Shown: positions 20,240-31,343, numbered from the stretch's first letter. The stretch: DNA of 64,000 bases from Lysobacteraceae bacterium (GCA_004143945.1 SEHB01000003.1:293225-357224), one strand, 5' to 3'. Notes: generated from the letters alone by a model not told the origin. Made by a program: numbers and translations.

Positions 20240-22447
20240 TCAGGGCGCCGGTTCACCCGTTGCGCGGATCATGAATGCGCCGGGGAACGGCACGAACTGC
20301 GTGTTGTCCATCCGCGCGCCGAATGGCGCGGAGGCGAGATCGTCGATCGTCGCGGCGATGTCGGGCGCGTAGTAGAACCACGACTTGTCGCCCGGGTCCG
20401 AGCTGTCCGAGCGCGCCGGTCGGTCCTCGCCGCCGAGCAGCTTCGCGCTCGCGGCGACGAAGAAGCCGCCCTGCACCCAGGTCGGCGGCACCTCGACGCT
20501 GAAATAGGTGTCGTTGAACACGTCGGGTGTTCCCTGCACGCTCGCGATCGCGAACGCATTGCCGGGATCGAAATCGGCGTCGGGATCCTGCAGCAGCCAG
20601 AACGTGACCGGACCGTTCGCGAGCGACGGAAAGGTCGGGCCGAAGGCGACCGAGATGCGCGTGATGAGTTCGCCGCCGGGCTGCGCGAGGTAGTAGTTGC
20701 CCCAGAGCATGTCGGGGTCGAAGCTCGATGGCGGGCCGATGTTGTTGTCGCCATCGCCGTCGTCGTACGCGTACTCGATCGAATCCGCGGCCGCGCCGTC
20801 GAAACCGTCGCGGAAGATCACGTCGCTCGCGGGCGGCTGCTGGCGCTCGTAGGCACCGATGTCGGCCGCCGCGCCCGACACGCGCGCGAACGGAGCACCG
20901 CGCTGGTCGAATTCCAGGCTCGCAGCGTTGTTTCCAGCGTCGAGCGCGGCACTGCCATCGTAAAATGCGAGTGTCCGCGTGGGCCCGCCGTTGTGTGCCA
21001 ACGGAAGCAGTGCCGGGGAAGTAGCGAGCGTATCTGCAGGAAGAGTAATGTTCGTCCATACAGACTGGACGATATTGTTTGCCCCGAGGATCGTCAGTGG
21101 TTCGTCAGGAGTCAGCGTGGCTATGTCCGACCATTGTGGAGGCGAGCACGCATCGCAACTCCAATTGTCCCAGAAGATCGAACTCTGAATCTCCAGCGGT
21201 TGCGAACTGTCTGCGAACATCAAACCGACACCCGATTCGATCAGATTATGGTTGCTTGCGATCGTGCTGCTCGCGATCGTGGTAGGCCGCAATGAATAGA
21301 TGCCGGCGCCCCGACCGCCCGCCGCATTCCCGTAGATCGTGCTGTTGCTGATCGTGAGGCGAGTGTCGTTCGGCGGTGGCGGCTCGCCGTAGTTGCTGAA
21401 GATCTCCTTGAACACGCCGCCACCACTGCCGTCTGCGCTGTTGCCATCGATGGTCGAAGCGATGATGGTCGCGACACCGCGCACGAACACGCCGCCGCCT
21501 CGCGCGTTCTCGCCGTCGTTGGTCGCCTCGATCGTATTGCCGGAGATCGTGCTGCGCGTCAGCACGAGGTTCCCGCGCGAGTAGATGCCGCCGCCGATCG
21601 TCAGGTAGCCGTCGTTGACGCCCCACGGCGCGGTGACCGTGTTGCCGCTGATCGTGCTGTCGACGAGGGACATACCGCCGCTCGCATAGCTGCCCCCGCC
21701 GATCGCGGTGCCGTTGATGCCGGTCGCGGTCGCGCTCGAGTTGCTGATCACGCTGTCGGTCATGTCGAGCGTGGTCACGTCGACCGCACCCGCGAACACC
21801 AGCGGCACGGTGCCGCGCGAATGGCAGTCGGTGACGGTCACGCGGTTGAGTTCGACCGCGCCGCCGAATCCGGTGATGCAGCCCGCGAGCCCGCCCGAAT
21901 AGTCGCCGTGCGCGATCGTGAGGTCATTGAAGATCGCGCGGCCCGTGTTGCTCGAGAAGCCGCCGACGACGAACACCTGCGAGGTGCCGCCGGCTTCGAT
22001 CGTGAGCAGGTCACGACCCGGGCCATTGATCGTGAGGTCGTAGAGGTGGTTCTCGCCGAGCACGCTGGTGTCGATCGGACCCTGGGTCAGGCTGATCGTC
22101 GAGCAGGTGAGCGCGGTCAGGTCGATCGTGTCGCCCTCGCCCGCGATCGCGAGCACGTTGCGCAAGGTGCCGGGATCGGCGTCGTCGGCGCAGCTCGTGA
22201 CCGGGCGCGTGACGCCGCCGCGCGGCGCGGAACCCGGCCCGGCCTGCGGCAGCAACCCGCGACGCTGCGCATCGCGCCAGACCAGCCGCGCGGCGTAGCG
22301 CGTCGGCGCGGTTTCGAATGCGTGGCGGACGTCGACGCTGCCGGGCGCGTCGGCGAACGCGACCGGCGCGGGCAACAGCGCCAGCGTGAGCGCAGCCGCG
22401 AGTGGACGCAGGCGCGAGGCGGTGCGTCGGAGATCAGGTGGGGTCAT
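20240..22447 (-). CDS. Secreted right-handed parallel beta-helix protein with DGFD-linked C-terminal domain
   Basis: 735 aa. Signal peptide 1-34 (AAALTLALLPAPVAFADA). After a leader with SCADDADPGTLRNVLA comes a polymorphic-outer-membrane/choice-of-anchor type beta-helix (about 100-540) made of repeats such as LTRSTISGNTIE, GGGVF and SNSTIYGNAAGG, ending in the typical LAHNGGPTRTLA..DAGNN and DIGAYERQ. At about 543-549 is IFRDGFD, the tag seen in other secreted proteins here, followed by a 185-residue domain (SIEYAYDDGDGDNNIG, MLWGNYYLAQPGGELI). No catalytic residues are recognised. It is likely an extracellular or surface structural or binding protein. GGAGG lies 5 bp before ATG 22447. It is divergent from the QEGLA gene, 87 bp apart. 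Confidence 0.85.
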   Translation of the reverse strand: MTPPDLRRTASRLRPLAAALTLALLPAPVAFADAPGSVDVRHAFETAPTRYAARLVWRDAQRRGLLPQAGPGSAPRGGVTRPVTSCADDADPGTLRNVLAIAGEGDTIDLTALTCSTISLTQGPIDTSVLGENHLYDLTINGPGRDLLTIEAGGTSQVFVVGGFSSNTGRAIFNDLTIAHGDYSGGLAGCITGFGGAVELNRVTVTDCHSRGTVPLVFAGAVDVTTLDMTDSVISNSSATATGINGTAIGGGSYASGGMSLVDSTISGNTVTAPWGVNDGYLTIGGGIYSRGNLVLTRSTISGNTIEATNDGENARGGGVFVRGVATIIASTIDGNSADGSGGGVFKEIFSNYGEPPPPNDTRLTISNSTIYGNAAGGRGAGIYSLRPTTIASSTIASNHNLIESGVGLMFADSSQPLEIQSSIFWDNWSCDACSPPQWSDIATLTPDEPLTILGANNIVQSVWTNITLPADTLATSPALLPLAHNGGPTRTLAFYDGSAALDAGNNAASLEFDQRGAPFARVSGAAADIGAYERQQPPASDVIFRDGFDGAAADSIEYAYDDGDGDNNIGPPSSFDPDMLWGNYYLAQPGGELITRISVAFGPTFPSLANGPVTFWLLQDPDADFDPGNAFAIASVQGTPDVFNDTYFSVEVPPTWVQGGFFVAASAKLLGGEDRPARSDSSDPGDKSWFYYAPDIAATIDDLASAPFGARMDNTQFVPFPGAFMIRATGEPAP

Positions 22448-22534
22448 GCGTGCCTCCAGGGTTGGGCCGCGTTGCGGCATGCGAACAGCGACCATACCAG
22501 CCGCGCGCTCTGCTATCGTCGGAGTCGCATCGAC

Positions 22535-23803
22535 ATGACATCGAACTTCGCCAACGATCAGTTGCTGCACCATGCCGCGCTCGACCAGCGTCTCGACGAG
22601 GCGACGCGCGGCATCCGGCTGCTCGCCTCGGTGAGCTGGCCCGCGCGGGCCGAACTCGATTTCCTGGCGGCGTGGCGAGCCGGACGCACGAGCTTGCCCG
22701 AGGTCACCTATCCGCAGGCTGACTTCGCGCCGACGCGCGCAGCGCTCGATGCGATCACGCATGCGGCCGATCCCGGCCACCCGATCGGCGACTACATCCG
22801 GCGCAGCGCGGAATCCTGGCGCATCGCGACGGAACTGCTCGATGCCGCGGGCACGCCCGCGATGACCGCGCATTCGCTGCGCCTGTTCGGCGGCCCCGGC
22901 GACCGCGTGCCCGGCGCGACGCTGACGAGCACCGACGCCGCCAACCACTTCATCGAGATCGCCGACGAGTACCACAGTGGCGCGCCACTCGACGAGGTGG
23001 TGGGAGAAATCCCGGCCGACGTGCTGCGCGCGGACCTGCAGCAGGAGATGGACGCGTTCTTCGGCCCCGGCGTGATCGCGGTCGTGACCGATCCCGATCT
23101 CATCGCGAAGGCCGCCGCGGGCGCGACGCGCATCCGGCTGCGCTCGGCGACGAACTTCAGCGAGTACGACCGCCACCAGCTGCTCGCGCACGAGGCGTTC
23201 GTGCACACGCTGACCGGCCTCAACGGGCGCATGCAGCCGCACCTGAAATCACTCGCGCGCGCCTCGCCGCGCGTGACCGCGAGCCAGGAAGGGCTCGCGG
23301 TGTTCGCCGAACTCATGTCCGGCTCGATCGACATCGCGCGCATGAAGCGCATCAGCCTGCGCATCCTCGCGATCGACATGGCGATGCGCGGCGCGGACTT
23401 CGTCGAGGTGTTCCGCTATTTCATCGAGTCGGGCCAGAGCGAGGCCGACAGCTTCTCCTCGACCCAGCGCGTTTTCCGCGGCGCACCGCTGACCGGCGGC
23501 AGCGCGTTCACGAAGGACTCGGTCTACCTGCACGGGCTGCTCTCCGTGCATACGTTCTTCCGCTGGGCGCTCAAGGAACAGCGCATGTCGCAATGCCGCA
23601 ACCTGTTCGCGGGCAAGCTCGCATTGCAGGACGTCGTCACGCTCGAACCCTGCTTCGCCGACGGCTCGATCGCGCCGCCGCGCTGGCTGCCGCCGTGGGT
23701 GCAGCACTCGCACGGGCTCGCGGGCATCCTCGCGTTCTCGCTGTTTGCCAACCGCATCCGCATCAATCGCGTCGAAGCCGGCGACCTCGTACTCGGCCTG
23801 TAG
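22535..23803 (+). CDS. QEGLA-motif metallopeptidase family protein (DUF1704)
   Basis: 422 aa, cytoplasmic, no signal peptide. It contains an HExxxH metal site HEAFVH at 219-224 and the diagnostic SQEGLAVFAE about 45 residues later. This matches the family annotated as flavohemoglobin expression-modulating QEGLA motif protein, whose eukaryotic relatives are tubulin tyrosine carboxypeptidases (MATCAP/KIAA0895). A metallocarboxypeptidase activity is therefore plausible but the bacterial substrate is unknown. ATG 22535 has a CGGAG upstream. The gene ends with TAG belonging to a REP element. It is divergent from the beta-helix gene. Confidence 0.85.
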   Translation: MTSNFANDQLLHHAALDQRLDEATRGIRLLASVSWPARAELDFLAAWRAGRTSLPEVTYPQADFAPTRAALDAITHAADPGHPIGDYIRRSAESWRIATELLDAAGTPAMTAHSLRLFGGPGDRVPGATLTSTDAANHFIEIADEYHSGAPLDEVVGEIPADVLRADLQQEMDAFFGPGVIAVVTDPDLIAKAAAGATRIRLRSATNFSEYDRHQLLAHEAFVHTLTGLNGRMQPHLKSLARASPRVTASQEGLAVFAELMSGSIDIARMKRISLRILAIDMAMRGADFVEVFRYFIESGQSEADSFSSTQRVFRGAPLTGGSAFTKDSVYLHGLLSVHTFFRWALKEQRMSQCRNLFAGKLALQDVVTLEPCFADGSIAPPRWLPPWVQHSHGLAGILAFSLFANRIRINRVEAGDLVLGL

Positions 23804-23890
23804 GAGCACACCCTGTGCGCGACTCGCGTGCATGCGGATGACCGCCAGCGCATGGTTTGCTGCGGATCGCCCCCAAGGGTCGGCTCCTGT
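23800..23890. repeat. GTAG REP doublet 2 (provides a stop codon)
   Basis: The first unit is GTAGGAGCACACCCTGTGCG (stem GCACA-CCC-TGTGC). The second unit, inverted and decayed at its head, is GATCGCCCCCAAGGGTCGGC followed by TCCTG at 23865-23890. TAG at 23801-23803 is the stop of the QEGLA gene. The rest of the gap up to 24101 holds no gene. Confidence 0.8.
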
Positions 23891-24101
23891 CTTGCACACG
23901 CCGATCGCCGCCTCGCTCGCAGGGCGCAAACGCAGCTGGTGGGCCGGCTGGTGGCTGCCGCGTGCGCGCTGCGATGGCGACGCCGCCGCAGCCACCCAAC
24001 TCGACGCGCTGGCTGCGCCCCGCGAGTTGCCTGCATCGCTTGCCACGCGCCTCGCCGACGCGCCCGCACAGGGAGGCGCCGCGCTTTCCCGCAATCGCTG
24101 A

Positions 24102-25859
24102 TTACTCGAAGCCGTCGCCGAACACCGGGTCGCCGCGTTCCATCGCGGCCTGCATCGCCCAGCCCAGTCCGCCCGATACGCGGTGTTCCCAGCCGTACTT
24201 GCGCCACGGCGAGACGCGGTAGGCCGGCAGGCCCGAGGCCGGGCCATTCGGCCGAATCCAGAAGTTCACGCCTTCGTCGTAGGTGAAGTAGAGCATCTCG
24301 GCCATTTCGGCGAGGGCCGGATCGGACTGGCCCGTCGCTTCGGCGAAGTAGTGCGCCCACGCGATCGAGGCGGCGACGTCGAGCGCATGTTCGACGTCGG
24401 CGTCGTTGACCTGGCCGTCGCTGCCATCGGAAAGCATCGCGTAGCGCGGCAACGCGAGAGCGCCATCGTGGTTGTCGTACTGGTGCTGCACCGTCATCAC
24501 GGTCGAAGCGCGCAGGAAGTTGCCCATGCGCCGCACGAATTGCGCGATCACGGGATCCTCGGAGGTCGCATAGGCGCGCAGCATCGCATCGACGACCAGC
24601 GCGCTCATCCAGCTCGACGCGCCGAGCGCGCCATCGGCCCAGTCGCCGTCGTGCTGCGAGCCGTAGTGGTAGAGGCCGCCATCGACGTAGCCCGACGGGC
24701 GCGGGATCTGGCCGTCCGCGCCATCCTGGTGCCAGGCGAGGCGCGAGACCACCGCGGTGACCTTGTCCTCGTATTCGGCGGTGCCGAGGAGTTCGTAGGC
24801 GACCTGCATCGCGAGCAGCTTGAAGCCCGCGTGGCGCTCGGTCCAGAAGCCGGTCGAAGGCGACCACGAATGATTGAAGCCGTCGTGCGCGGATGCGACC
24901 GCGGCGACGCGCGCGAGCGCAGTCTCGTCGCCGGTCAGCCAGTAGCGATACGCGAGGTTTTCCGAATACGCGTACTTGGTGTCGCCGTCGCGCATGTCGA
25001 AATGGCCACTCGCGGTCAGGTGGTCGCTGTAGAAGTCCGACGCGCGCACGGCCTCGCGCAGCGCGTTCGGGAATCCGCTGCGCAGGTACAGCACGAACAT
25101 CGACGAGGCACGGTCGTACAGCCACGGCTCGTAGCCGCTGCGATACGGGTTCTGGTTGCCCGCGGTCACGCGCGGATCGTCCTGGTTCACGATGTTGTAG
25201 AAGTTGTTCTTGGCCGCGCGGTCGGCTTCGGCATACCCGGGCCAGTGCTGGATGCCCGCGTTGACCGCGGGATCGTCGCGCGGCTCGGTGTTGGCGTCGT
25301 CGAACGGAAGCGAGGGGTTGCCCTTGAGCACTCCGCGCGCGAGCCAGCCCTTGGGCAGCACCGCGTAGACGTTCGGCTCCTGCACGCCGTCGGCCGCGAC
25401 GAAGCTGCCACTCCCGACCGTGTGCCAGCCGTCGCGTGCGGGGACCGATGCGGGCACGTCGAGCGCGCGCGGTTGGCTGCCCCACTCGATGCGGATCGAC
25501 TCGGGCGCGCTGCCCGCGAACGTGTAGCGCAGCTGCACGCGCGCGACGCGCACCGAGGTGCCGTCGAGCGAGGGATCGAGCCGGTGCCGCCACGGCGTCA
25601 TCTGGCTCACGTTCGCGGGCAGTTCGGTCGCGCCCTTGAGTACGCGCAGGTTCGCGAGGCCGGTTGCGGTGATCGATCCGCGCGGGAACGGCACGCCGAA
25701 GGTGACGAGCTGTTCGGCGCCGGCCGCAACGGCCTCGGTCGGGACCAGGCGGACGTCGAGCGTGCCCTGGCTGACCGCCGGCGCGACGAAGGGCTCGACC
25801 GCGATCGCCGGCGCGCTGCATGCGAGCAGCAGTGCTAGAAGAAAATGTTTGAGGTTCAA
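24102..25859 (-). CDS. Secreted protein, possibly PcRGLX/YetA-like, ending in DGFE tag
   Basis: 585 aa. Signal peptide 1-20 (MNLKHFLLALLLACSAPAIA). The N-terminal beta domain (about 30-130) has LVTFGVPFPRGSI and RIEWG, resembling the RIFT-barrel start of YetA/exo-rhamnogalacturonan lyase-like proteins. The rest looks like an alpha/alpha toroid (SENLAYRYWLTGDE, WHQDGADGQIPRPSGY, SWMSALVVDAMLRAY, WAHYFAEATG). A role in polysaccharide breakdown is an inference from fold impression only. It ends PVFGDGFE, the tag shared with other secreted proteins here. ATG 25859 has CTTGAACC-type weak upstream pairing. Confidence 0.7.
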   Translation of the reverse strand: MNLKHFLLALLLACSAPAIAVEPFVAPAVSQGTLDVRLVPTEAVAAGAEQLVTFGVPFPRGSITATGLANLRVLKGATELPANVSQMTPWRHRLDPSLDGTSVRVARVQLRYTFAGSAPESIRIEWGSQPRALDVPASVPARDGWHTVGSGSFVAADGVQEPNVYAVLPKGWLARGVLKGNPSLPFDDANTEPRDDPAVNAGIQHWPGYAEADRAAKNNFYNIVNQDDPRVTAGNQNPYRSGYEPWLYDRASSMFVLYLRSGFPNALREAVRASDFYSDHLTASGHFDMRDGDTKYAYSENLAYRYWLTGDETALARVAAVASAHDGFNHSWSPSTGFWTERHAGFKLLAMQVAYELLGTAEYEDKVTAVVSRLAWHQDGADGQIPRPSGYVDGGLYHYGSQHDGDWADGALGASSWMSALVVDAMLRAYATSEDPVIAQFVRRMGNFLRASTVMTVQHQYDNHDGALALPRYAMLSDGSDGQVNDADVEHALDVAASIAWAHYFAEATGQSDPALAEMAEMLYFTYDEGVNFWIRPNGPASGLPAYRVSPWRKYGWEHRVSGGLGWAMQAAMERGDPVFGDGFE

Positions 25860-26017
25860 GGAGATGCACTCCGGTCCTTCAGGGGACGGGGATGATCCGC
25901 CCGGCCCGGCTGCAGTGTCTTGACGGCGGTCACAGCGTTGCGAAACGGCACACCGCCGCGAGACGGCGGCCGGGGTTCGTTCAGTTTCGGCGGGCTGCCG
26001 GGGCCAAGCGCGCGGCT

Positions 26018-28015
26018 TCAGCCGCGCGGGGTGATGCCGATCGCGCGTTCGATCGCGGCCGGTTCATGCAGCCGCCCGGCCTTGATGACCAGGTCGACAT
26101 TGCGAATGTCGCCGATATCGCGCAGCGGATCGCCGTCGACGAGCAGCATGTCGGCCTGGAGACCCGCGGCGATCACGCCGCGCAGCTGGTCGACGCCCAT
26201 GACGCGGGCCGAATCCAGGGTCGCCATGCGCAGCACCTCCGCGGGCGCGATGCCCGCGCGCACGTATACGGCGAGCTCGTGGTGCAGCATGTAGCCCGCG
26301 AGTCCGTCGGTGCCCGGCACGATCGTCACGCCCGCGTCGTGCGCGGCCTTGAGCAGCCGCAGCATCGCCGGGAACGCTTCACGATAGGCAGCCTCCTGCG
26401 CGTGCGGGACTTCGAGTGCACCGCTCAGCATCGCGCGCCGGACCTGCGGCGGGAGGCGCGGCGCCACCGTCTCGAGGCCGGGGGTGACCGCGGACGGTTC
26501 GCCCGAGAACAGGCCTTCGAAAATGCCGAGCGTCGGGTCGAGCACCGCGTGGCGCCGCTTGAGCAGGTCGATGAAGTCGCGCACCTCGGGCCGCTCGGGC
26601 GTGAACTCGCGCGCGCGCTAGGCGACCTTGATGAAACGGTCGCGGTTGCGCGTCTCGCCAACCTCGGGATACAGGAAGTTGAGCACGACGAAATTGAAAT
26701 GCTGCAGCTCGTCCGCGCCGGCCTCGATGAACTGCCGCGCCGACATGAACGCGGGCACGTGGCCGGACACGCGCAGGCCGCGCTCGTGCGCACGGTCGGC
26801 GATCACCGGGACCAGCTCGGGTTTCAGCGAGGAGTACAGTTTCACCTGCACGTAGCCGTGGTCGGCATACCAGTCCACCGCGCCGATCGCGGCTTTCGCA
26901 TCGTCGACGCGCATCTTCGTCGGGCCAGCGAATTCGCCCGTGCCGTCGATCAGGCCCGCGCGCAGCACGCGCGGGCCGATCTCGCTGCCGTCGTCGAAGC
27001 GCGCGACGCGCGCGAGGAACGCGTCGGTGTCGTTCGCGAGGTCGCGTGCACTTGTCACGCCGTTCGCGAGGTCGAGCAGGCCGTCGACGTCGGAGAAGTG
27101 CTGGTGGTTGTCCCACAGGCCCGGCATCAGGAAGCGGCCGCGCGCATCGACGACCTCCGCGCCGGGCGTCGGCTGGATCTCCGCGCCGGGCGCGACGCGC
27201 ACGATGCGTCCGCCGCGCATCAGCACGCTGCTCCCCGCGGTCACCGACAGGTCGCGCGGATCGAACAACCGTGCATCGCGCACGAGCAGGTCACCGCCCG
27301 GAACGCGCACGAGCGCCTGCGCGAGCCGCCTGGACCACGCATGGTCCGCCGCGTCCTGCGCCGCCTGCAGTGGCGCTGCGTTGCCTTCGCTGCCCGCGGG
27401 AAGCACCGAAAACCATCCGGACACGAGCGCCGCGGTTTCACCGTCCTGTTCCAGCCAGATCGGTTGCGGCGTGAAGCCGAGCCCGATGATGCGGTAATGG
27501 CGCAGCGTCACGGGGCGACCCTGGCGCTCGACCACCGCCTCGCCGGCGGACTCGATGCGCGCCTCGCCGGCCGGCAGCAGCGCGAGCCGCTGGCCGGGCG
27601 CGGCGAGCAGCGCGCGCGCGAGCACGCCGAGCATCTCCGGTGGCGCGTTCGCCGGCACGAAGAACGCTGGCGCGTCGAGCACGCGCTCGCCCTGCTCGGT
27701 GCGGTTGCGCCAGGTCGCCTTGCCGCCGGAGAGCGCGAAGATTTCCTCGACCGGCGCCTTCATGTAGTCGTTGCCGCGACCCTCGTAGGACTGCGGGATG
27801 CCCGCCGCGTCGAGCGTCCAGCGCGCGACGACGTGGTCGCCTCGCCCGCGGTCGTTGAACGAGTACTCGACGCGCGTCGCGTCGCGCTCGCGCGTGACCA
27901 CCTGCTGGCCAGCGCGATTGCCCTGCATCAAGATCGTGTCGGTGCGCGTCTCGGCGCCGGTGGCGGATCCCGCGGCCATCGCGGCAAGGCACAGAACGAG
28001 GACCCGTCGAAACAT
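26018..28015 (-). pseudogene. Secreted amidohydrolase interrupted by an amber codon
   Basis: The complete frame of 666 codons encodes a signal peptide ([20 protein letters not shown]), a 250-residue N-terminal beta-rich domain, and an amidohydrolase/imidazolonepropionase-like TIM barrel with GLWDNHQHF (metal HxH), VKLYSS, SGHVPAF and VPGTDGLAGY, ending in the typical LVDGDPLRDIGDIRNVDLVIKAG. Codon 466 (plus 26618-26620) is TAG, between FIKVA and RAREFTPERPEV, with the frame otherwise unbroken on both sides. So a single base change separates this from an intact gene. The loss removes the last third, including a barrel Asp. AGGAG lies 7 bp before ATG 28015. Recent pseudogene, sequencing error, or suppressed amber cannot be told apart here. 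Confidence 0.85.
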
Positions 28016-28139
28016 GGCGCGCTCCTGCGTGGGGACGGCCCGAGCATACGCAGGAACGTGCCGCGCCGCGCCTGCCGAATGGCACGCCGGATGCTTTGCG
28101 CTCTTGCTAGACTGCGGCCCCCACGACCTGGAGCTCCGC

Positions 28140-29432
<1,293 letters not shown>

Positions 29433-29433
29433 T

Positions 29434-29566
29434 GGGCGGGGAATGGGGAAACGGGAACAGGGAATGGAAAGAGCGGCGAATCGTTGATCGCATGCTCCAC
29501 CTGGAACCCGCAGCAAGCCCCACTGCCCGTCACTGCTCTTGACCATTCCCCATTCTCCATTCCCGG
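29434..29566. repeat. Heptad-built inverted repeat (GGGAATG type)
   Basis: Left arm 29434-29467 (GGGCGGGGAATGGGGAAACG...) and right arm 29543-29566 (CCATTCCCCATTCTCC...) with 75 bp between. Same units as 5946-6036. Confidence 0.7.
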
Positions 29567-29574
29567 CTCCAACC

Positions 29575-30582
29575 ATGCGCATCCTCATCACCGGCGCCGC
29601 CGGTTTCATCGGATCGGCCCTCGCGGCGCGATTGCTCGCGCGCGGCGACGAGGTGCTCGGTTACGACAACGTCAACGACTACTACGATCCGACGCTGAAG
29701 GAAGCGCGGCTCGCGCGGTTGACGCCGCAGGCGGGGTTCGGGTTCGTGCGCGCCTCGCTCGAGGACCGGCCCGCGCTCGCGCGCGCGTTCGCCGGGTTCC
29801 GCCCGCAGCGCGTGGTCAATCTCGCGGCGCAGGCCGGCGTGCGCTATTCGATCGAGAATCCGTACGCCTACGTCGAGGCGAACCTCGTCGGCTTCATCAA
29901 CGTGCTCGAGGCGTGTCGCCACGGCGGCGTCGAGCACCTCGTCTACGCTTCGTCGAGTTCGGTCTACGGCGCGAACCGCAAGCTGCCGTTCTCGGTGCAG
30001 GACGCGGTCGACCATCCGGTCAGCCTGTACGCCGCGACCAAGAAGGCGAACGAGCTGATGGCGCATACCTACAGCCATCTGTACCAGCTGCCGACCACGG
30101 GCCTGCGCTTCTTCACGGTGTACGGCCCCTGGGGCCGGCCCGACATGGCGCTGTTCCTGTTCACGCGCAAGATCCTCGCGGGCGAGCCGATCGAGGTGTT
30201 CAATCATGGCCGGCATACGCGCGATTTCACGTACGTGGACGACATCGTGGAAGGCGTGATCCGCACGCTCGACCGCGTGCCCGCGACCGACCCGGCATTC
30301 GACCCGTTGCGGCCGAACCCGGCGACGTCGTCGGCGCCGTATCGCGTGTACAACATCGGCAACAACCGGCCGGTCGAGCTTGCGCGCTACATCGAAGTGC
30401 TCGAAGCGACGCTCGGGCGCGAGGCGCGCAAGGTGCTGCTGCCGCTGCAGCCCGGCGACGTACCCGATACCTGTGCGGATGTCACCGAACTGGCCGCGGA
30501 CACCGGCTATGCTCCGTCCACGCCGATCGAGGATGGGGTGGCGCGGTTCGTCGAGTGGTATCGCGCGTACTACGGGGTTTGA
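29575..30582 (+). CDS. NAD-dependent epimerase, UDP-glucuronate 4-epimerase type
   Basis: 335 aa short-chain dehydrogenase/epimerase. Glycine motif [11 protein letters not shown] at the N-terminus, the diagnostic [16 protein letters not shown] of UDP-glucuronate 4-epimerases, catalytic Ser-Tyr-Lys in SSSSVYG and YAATKK, and [15 protein letters not shown]. It would interconvert gluco- and galacto-configured UDP-uronic acids, fitting the dehydrogenase just upstream. Together they predict galacturonate- or N-acetylgalactosaminuronate-type residues in the polymer. ATG 29575 is the family start (MRILITG). Confidence 0.9.
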   Translation: MRILITGAAGFIGSALAARLLARGDEVLGYDNVNDYYDPTLKEARLARLTPQAGFGFVRASLEDRPALARAFAGFRPQRVVNLAAQAGVRYSIENPYAYVEANLVGFINVLEACRHGGVEHLVYASSSSVYGANRKLPFSVQDAVDHPVSLYAATKKANELMAHTYSHLYQLPTTGLRFFTVYGPWGRPDMALFLFTRKILAGEPIEVFNHGRHTRDFTYVDDIVEGVIRTLDRVPATDPAFDPLRPNPATSSAPYRVYNIGNNRPVELARYIEVLEATLGREARKVLLPLQPGDVPDTCADVTELAADTGYAPSTPIEDGVARFVEWYRAYYGV

Positions 30583-30638
30583 GGTGGGGTTGCACGTGGG
30601 CCTGACGCTCGGGTTTGGAGCCGGGCCAGCTGCAGAAA

Positions 30639-30654
30639 TGTGATAGATTTCACA
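30639..30654. promoter_or_regulatory. CRP/Clp-type operator upstream of the EPS operon
   Basis: TGTGA-TAGATT-TCACA, a perfect two-arm match to the consensus TGTGA-N6-TCACA bound by CRP and by Xanthomonas Clp. Its centre lies 35 bp before ATG 30682 of the export-lipoprotein gene, the first of seven co-directed genes. Clp is a cyclic-di-GMP-sensitive EPS activator in Xanthomonas (family knowledge). The short distance to the start codon leaves little room for class II activation and allows repression or a promoter further upstream. Confidence 0.7.
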
Positions 30655-30681
30655 CTTTCGCGCGAACCAGGGGAGCGGATC

Positions 30682-31302
30682 ATGCAACGGCTACTCAAGC
30701 TTCTGATTGCATTGGGCTTTGTGACCCTCGTCGGATGTGCCGCCGGACCTCGTCCGGGCGACGCGCCGAGCGTCGACCCGCAGGTCCAGGCGGTCAAGGA
30801 ATATCGCATCGGAGTGGACGACCAGATCCGCGTCGCGGTCTGGCAGAACCCCGACCTCAATGTCACCGTTCCGGTGCGCCCGGACGGCATGATCTCGGTG
30901 CCGCTGGTCGGCGACGTGCAGGCGGGCGGCAAGACCCCGCAGGAAGTCGCCGCGGAGATCAAGGAAAAGCTCCAGACCTACGTGCGCGAGCCGCAGGTCA
31001 CCGTGATCGTCGACCAGTTGCGCAGCCACGAATACCTCTCGCGCGTGCGCGTGACCGGCGCCGTGCGCACGCCGATCTCGGTCCCGTACCGACAGGGCAT
31101 GACGATGCTCGATGCGGTGCTCGCGGCCGGCGGCACCACCGAGTTCGCGGCGCCCGACCGCACCGAGCTCTATCGCAAGGAGGGCGAGGGCACGCGCTCC
31201 TACACGATCCGCCTGGATCGCATCCTGCAGAAGGGCGACCTTGCGACCAACTACGAGGCGCAACCGGGTGACGTGATCACCGTGCCCGAGCGCGCGTTCT
31301 GA
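30682..31302 (+). CDS. Polysaccharide export outer-membrane lipoprotein (Wza/EpsE-like)
   Basis: 206 aa. Lipoprotein signal peptide MQRLLKLLIALGFVTLVGC with lipobox LVGC, then a Poly_export domain (EYRIGVDDQIRVAVWQNPDL, VPVRPDGMISVPLVGDVQA, VTVIVDQ) and one SLBB domain (VTGAVRTPISVPYRQG). It is shorter than E. coli Wza (379 aa), like the small versions of XrtA-type EPS loci. It should form the outer-membrane/periplasmic channel. GGGGAG lies 7 bp upstream of ATG 30682, and an upstream in-frame ATG lacks this and would spoil the signal peptide. First gene of the EPS operon and next to the CRP/Clp-type site. Confidence 0.92.
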   Translation: MQRLLKLLIALGFVTLVGCAAGPRPGDAPSVDPQVQAVKEYRIGVDDQIRVAVWQNPDLNVTVPVRPDGMISVPLVGDVQAGGKTPQEVAAEIKEKLQTYVREPQVTVIVDQLRSHEYLSRVRVTGAVRTPISVPYRQGMTMLDAVLAAGGTTEFAAPDRTELYRKEGEGTRSYTIRLDRILQKGDLATNYEAQPGDVITVPERAF

Positions 31303-31343
31303 CCGCGACGGAGCCGGGCCTCGCGCATGCGGGACAAGGAACG

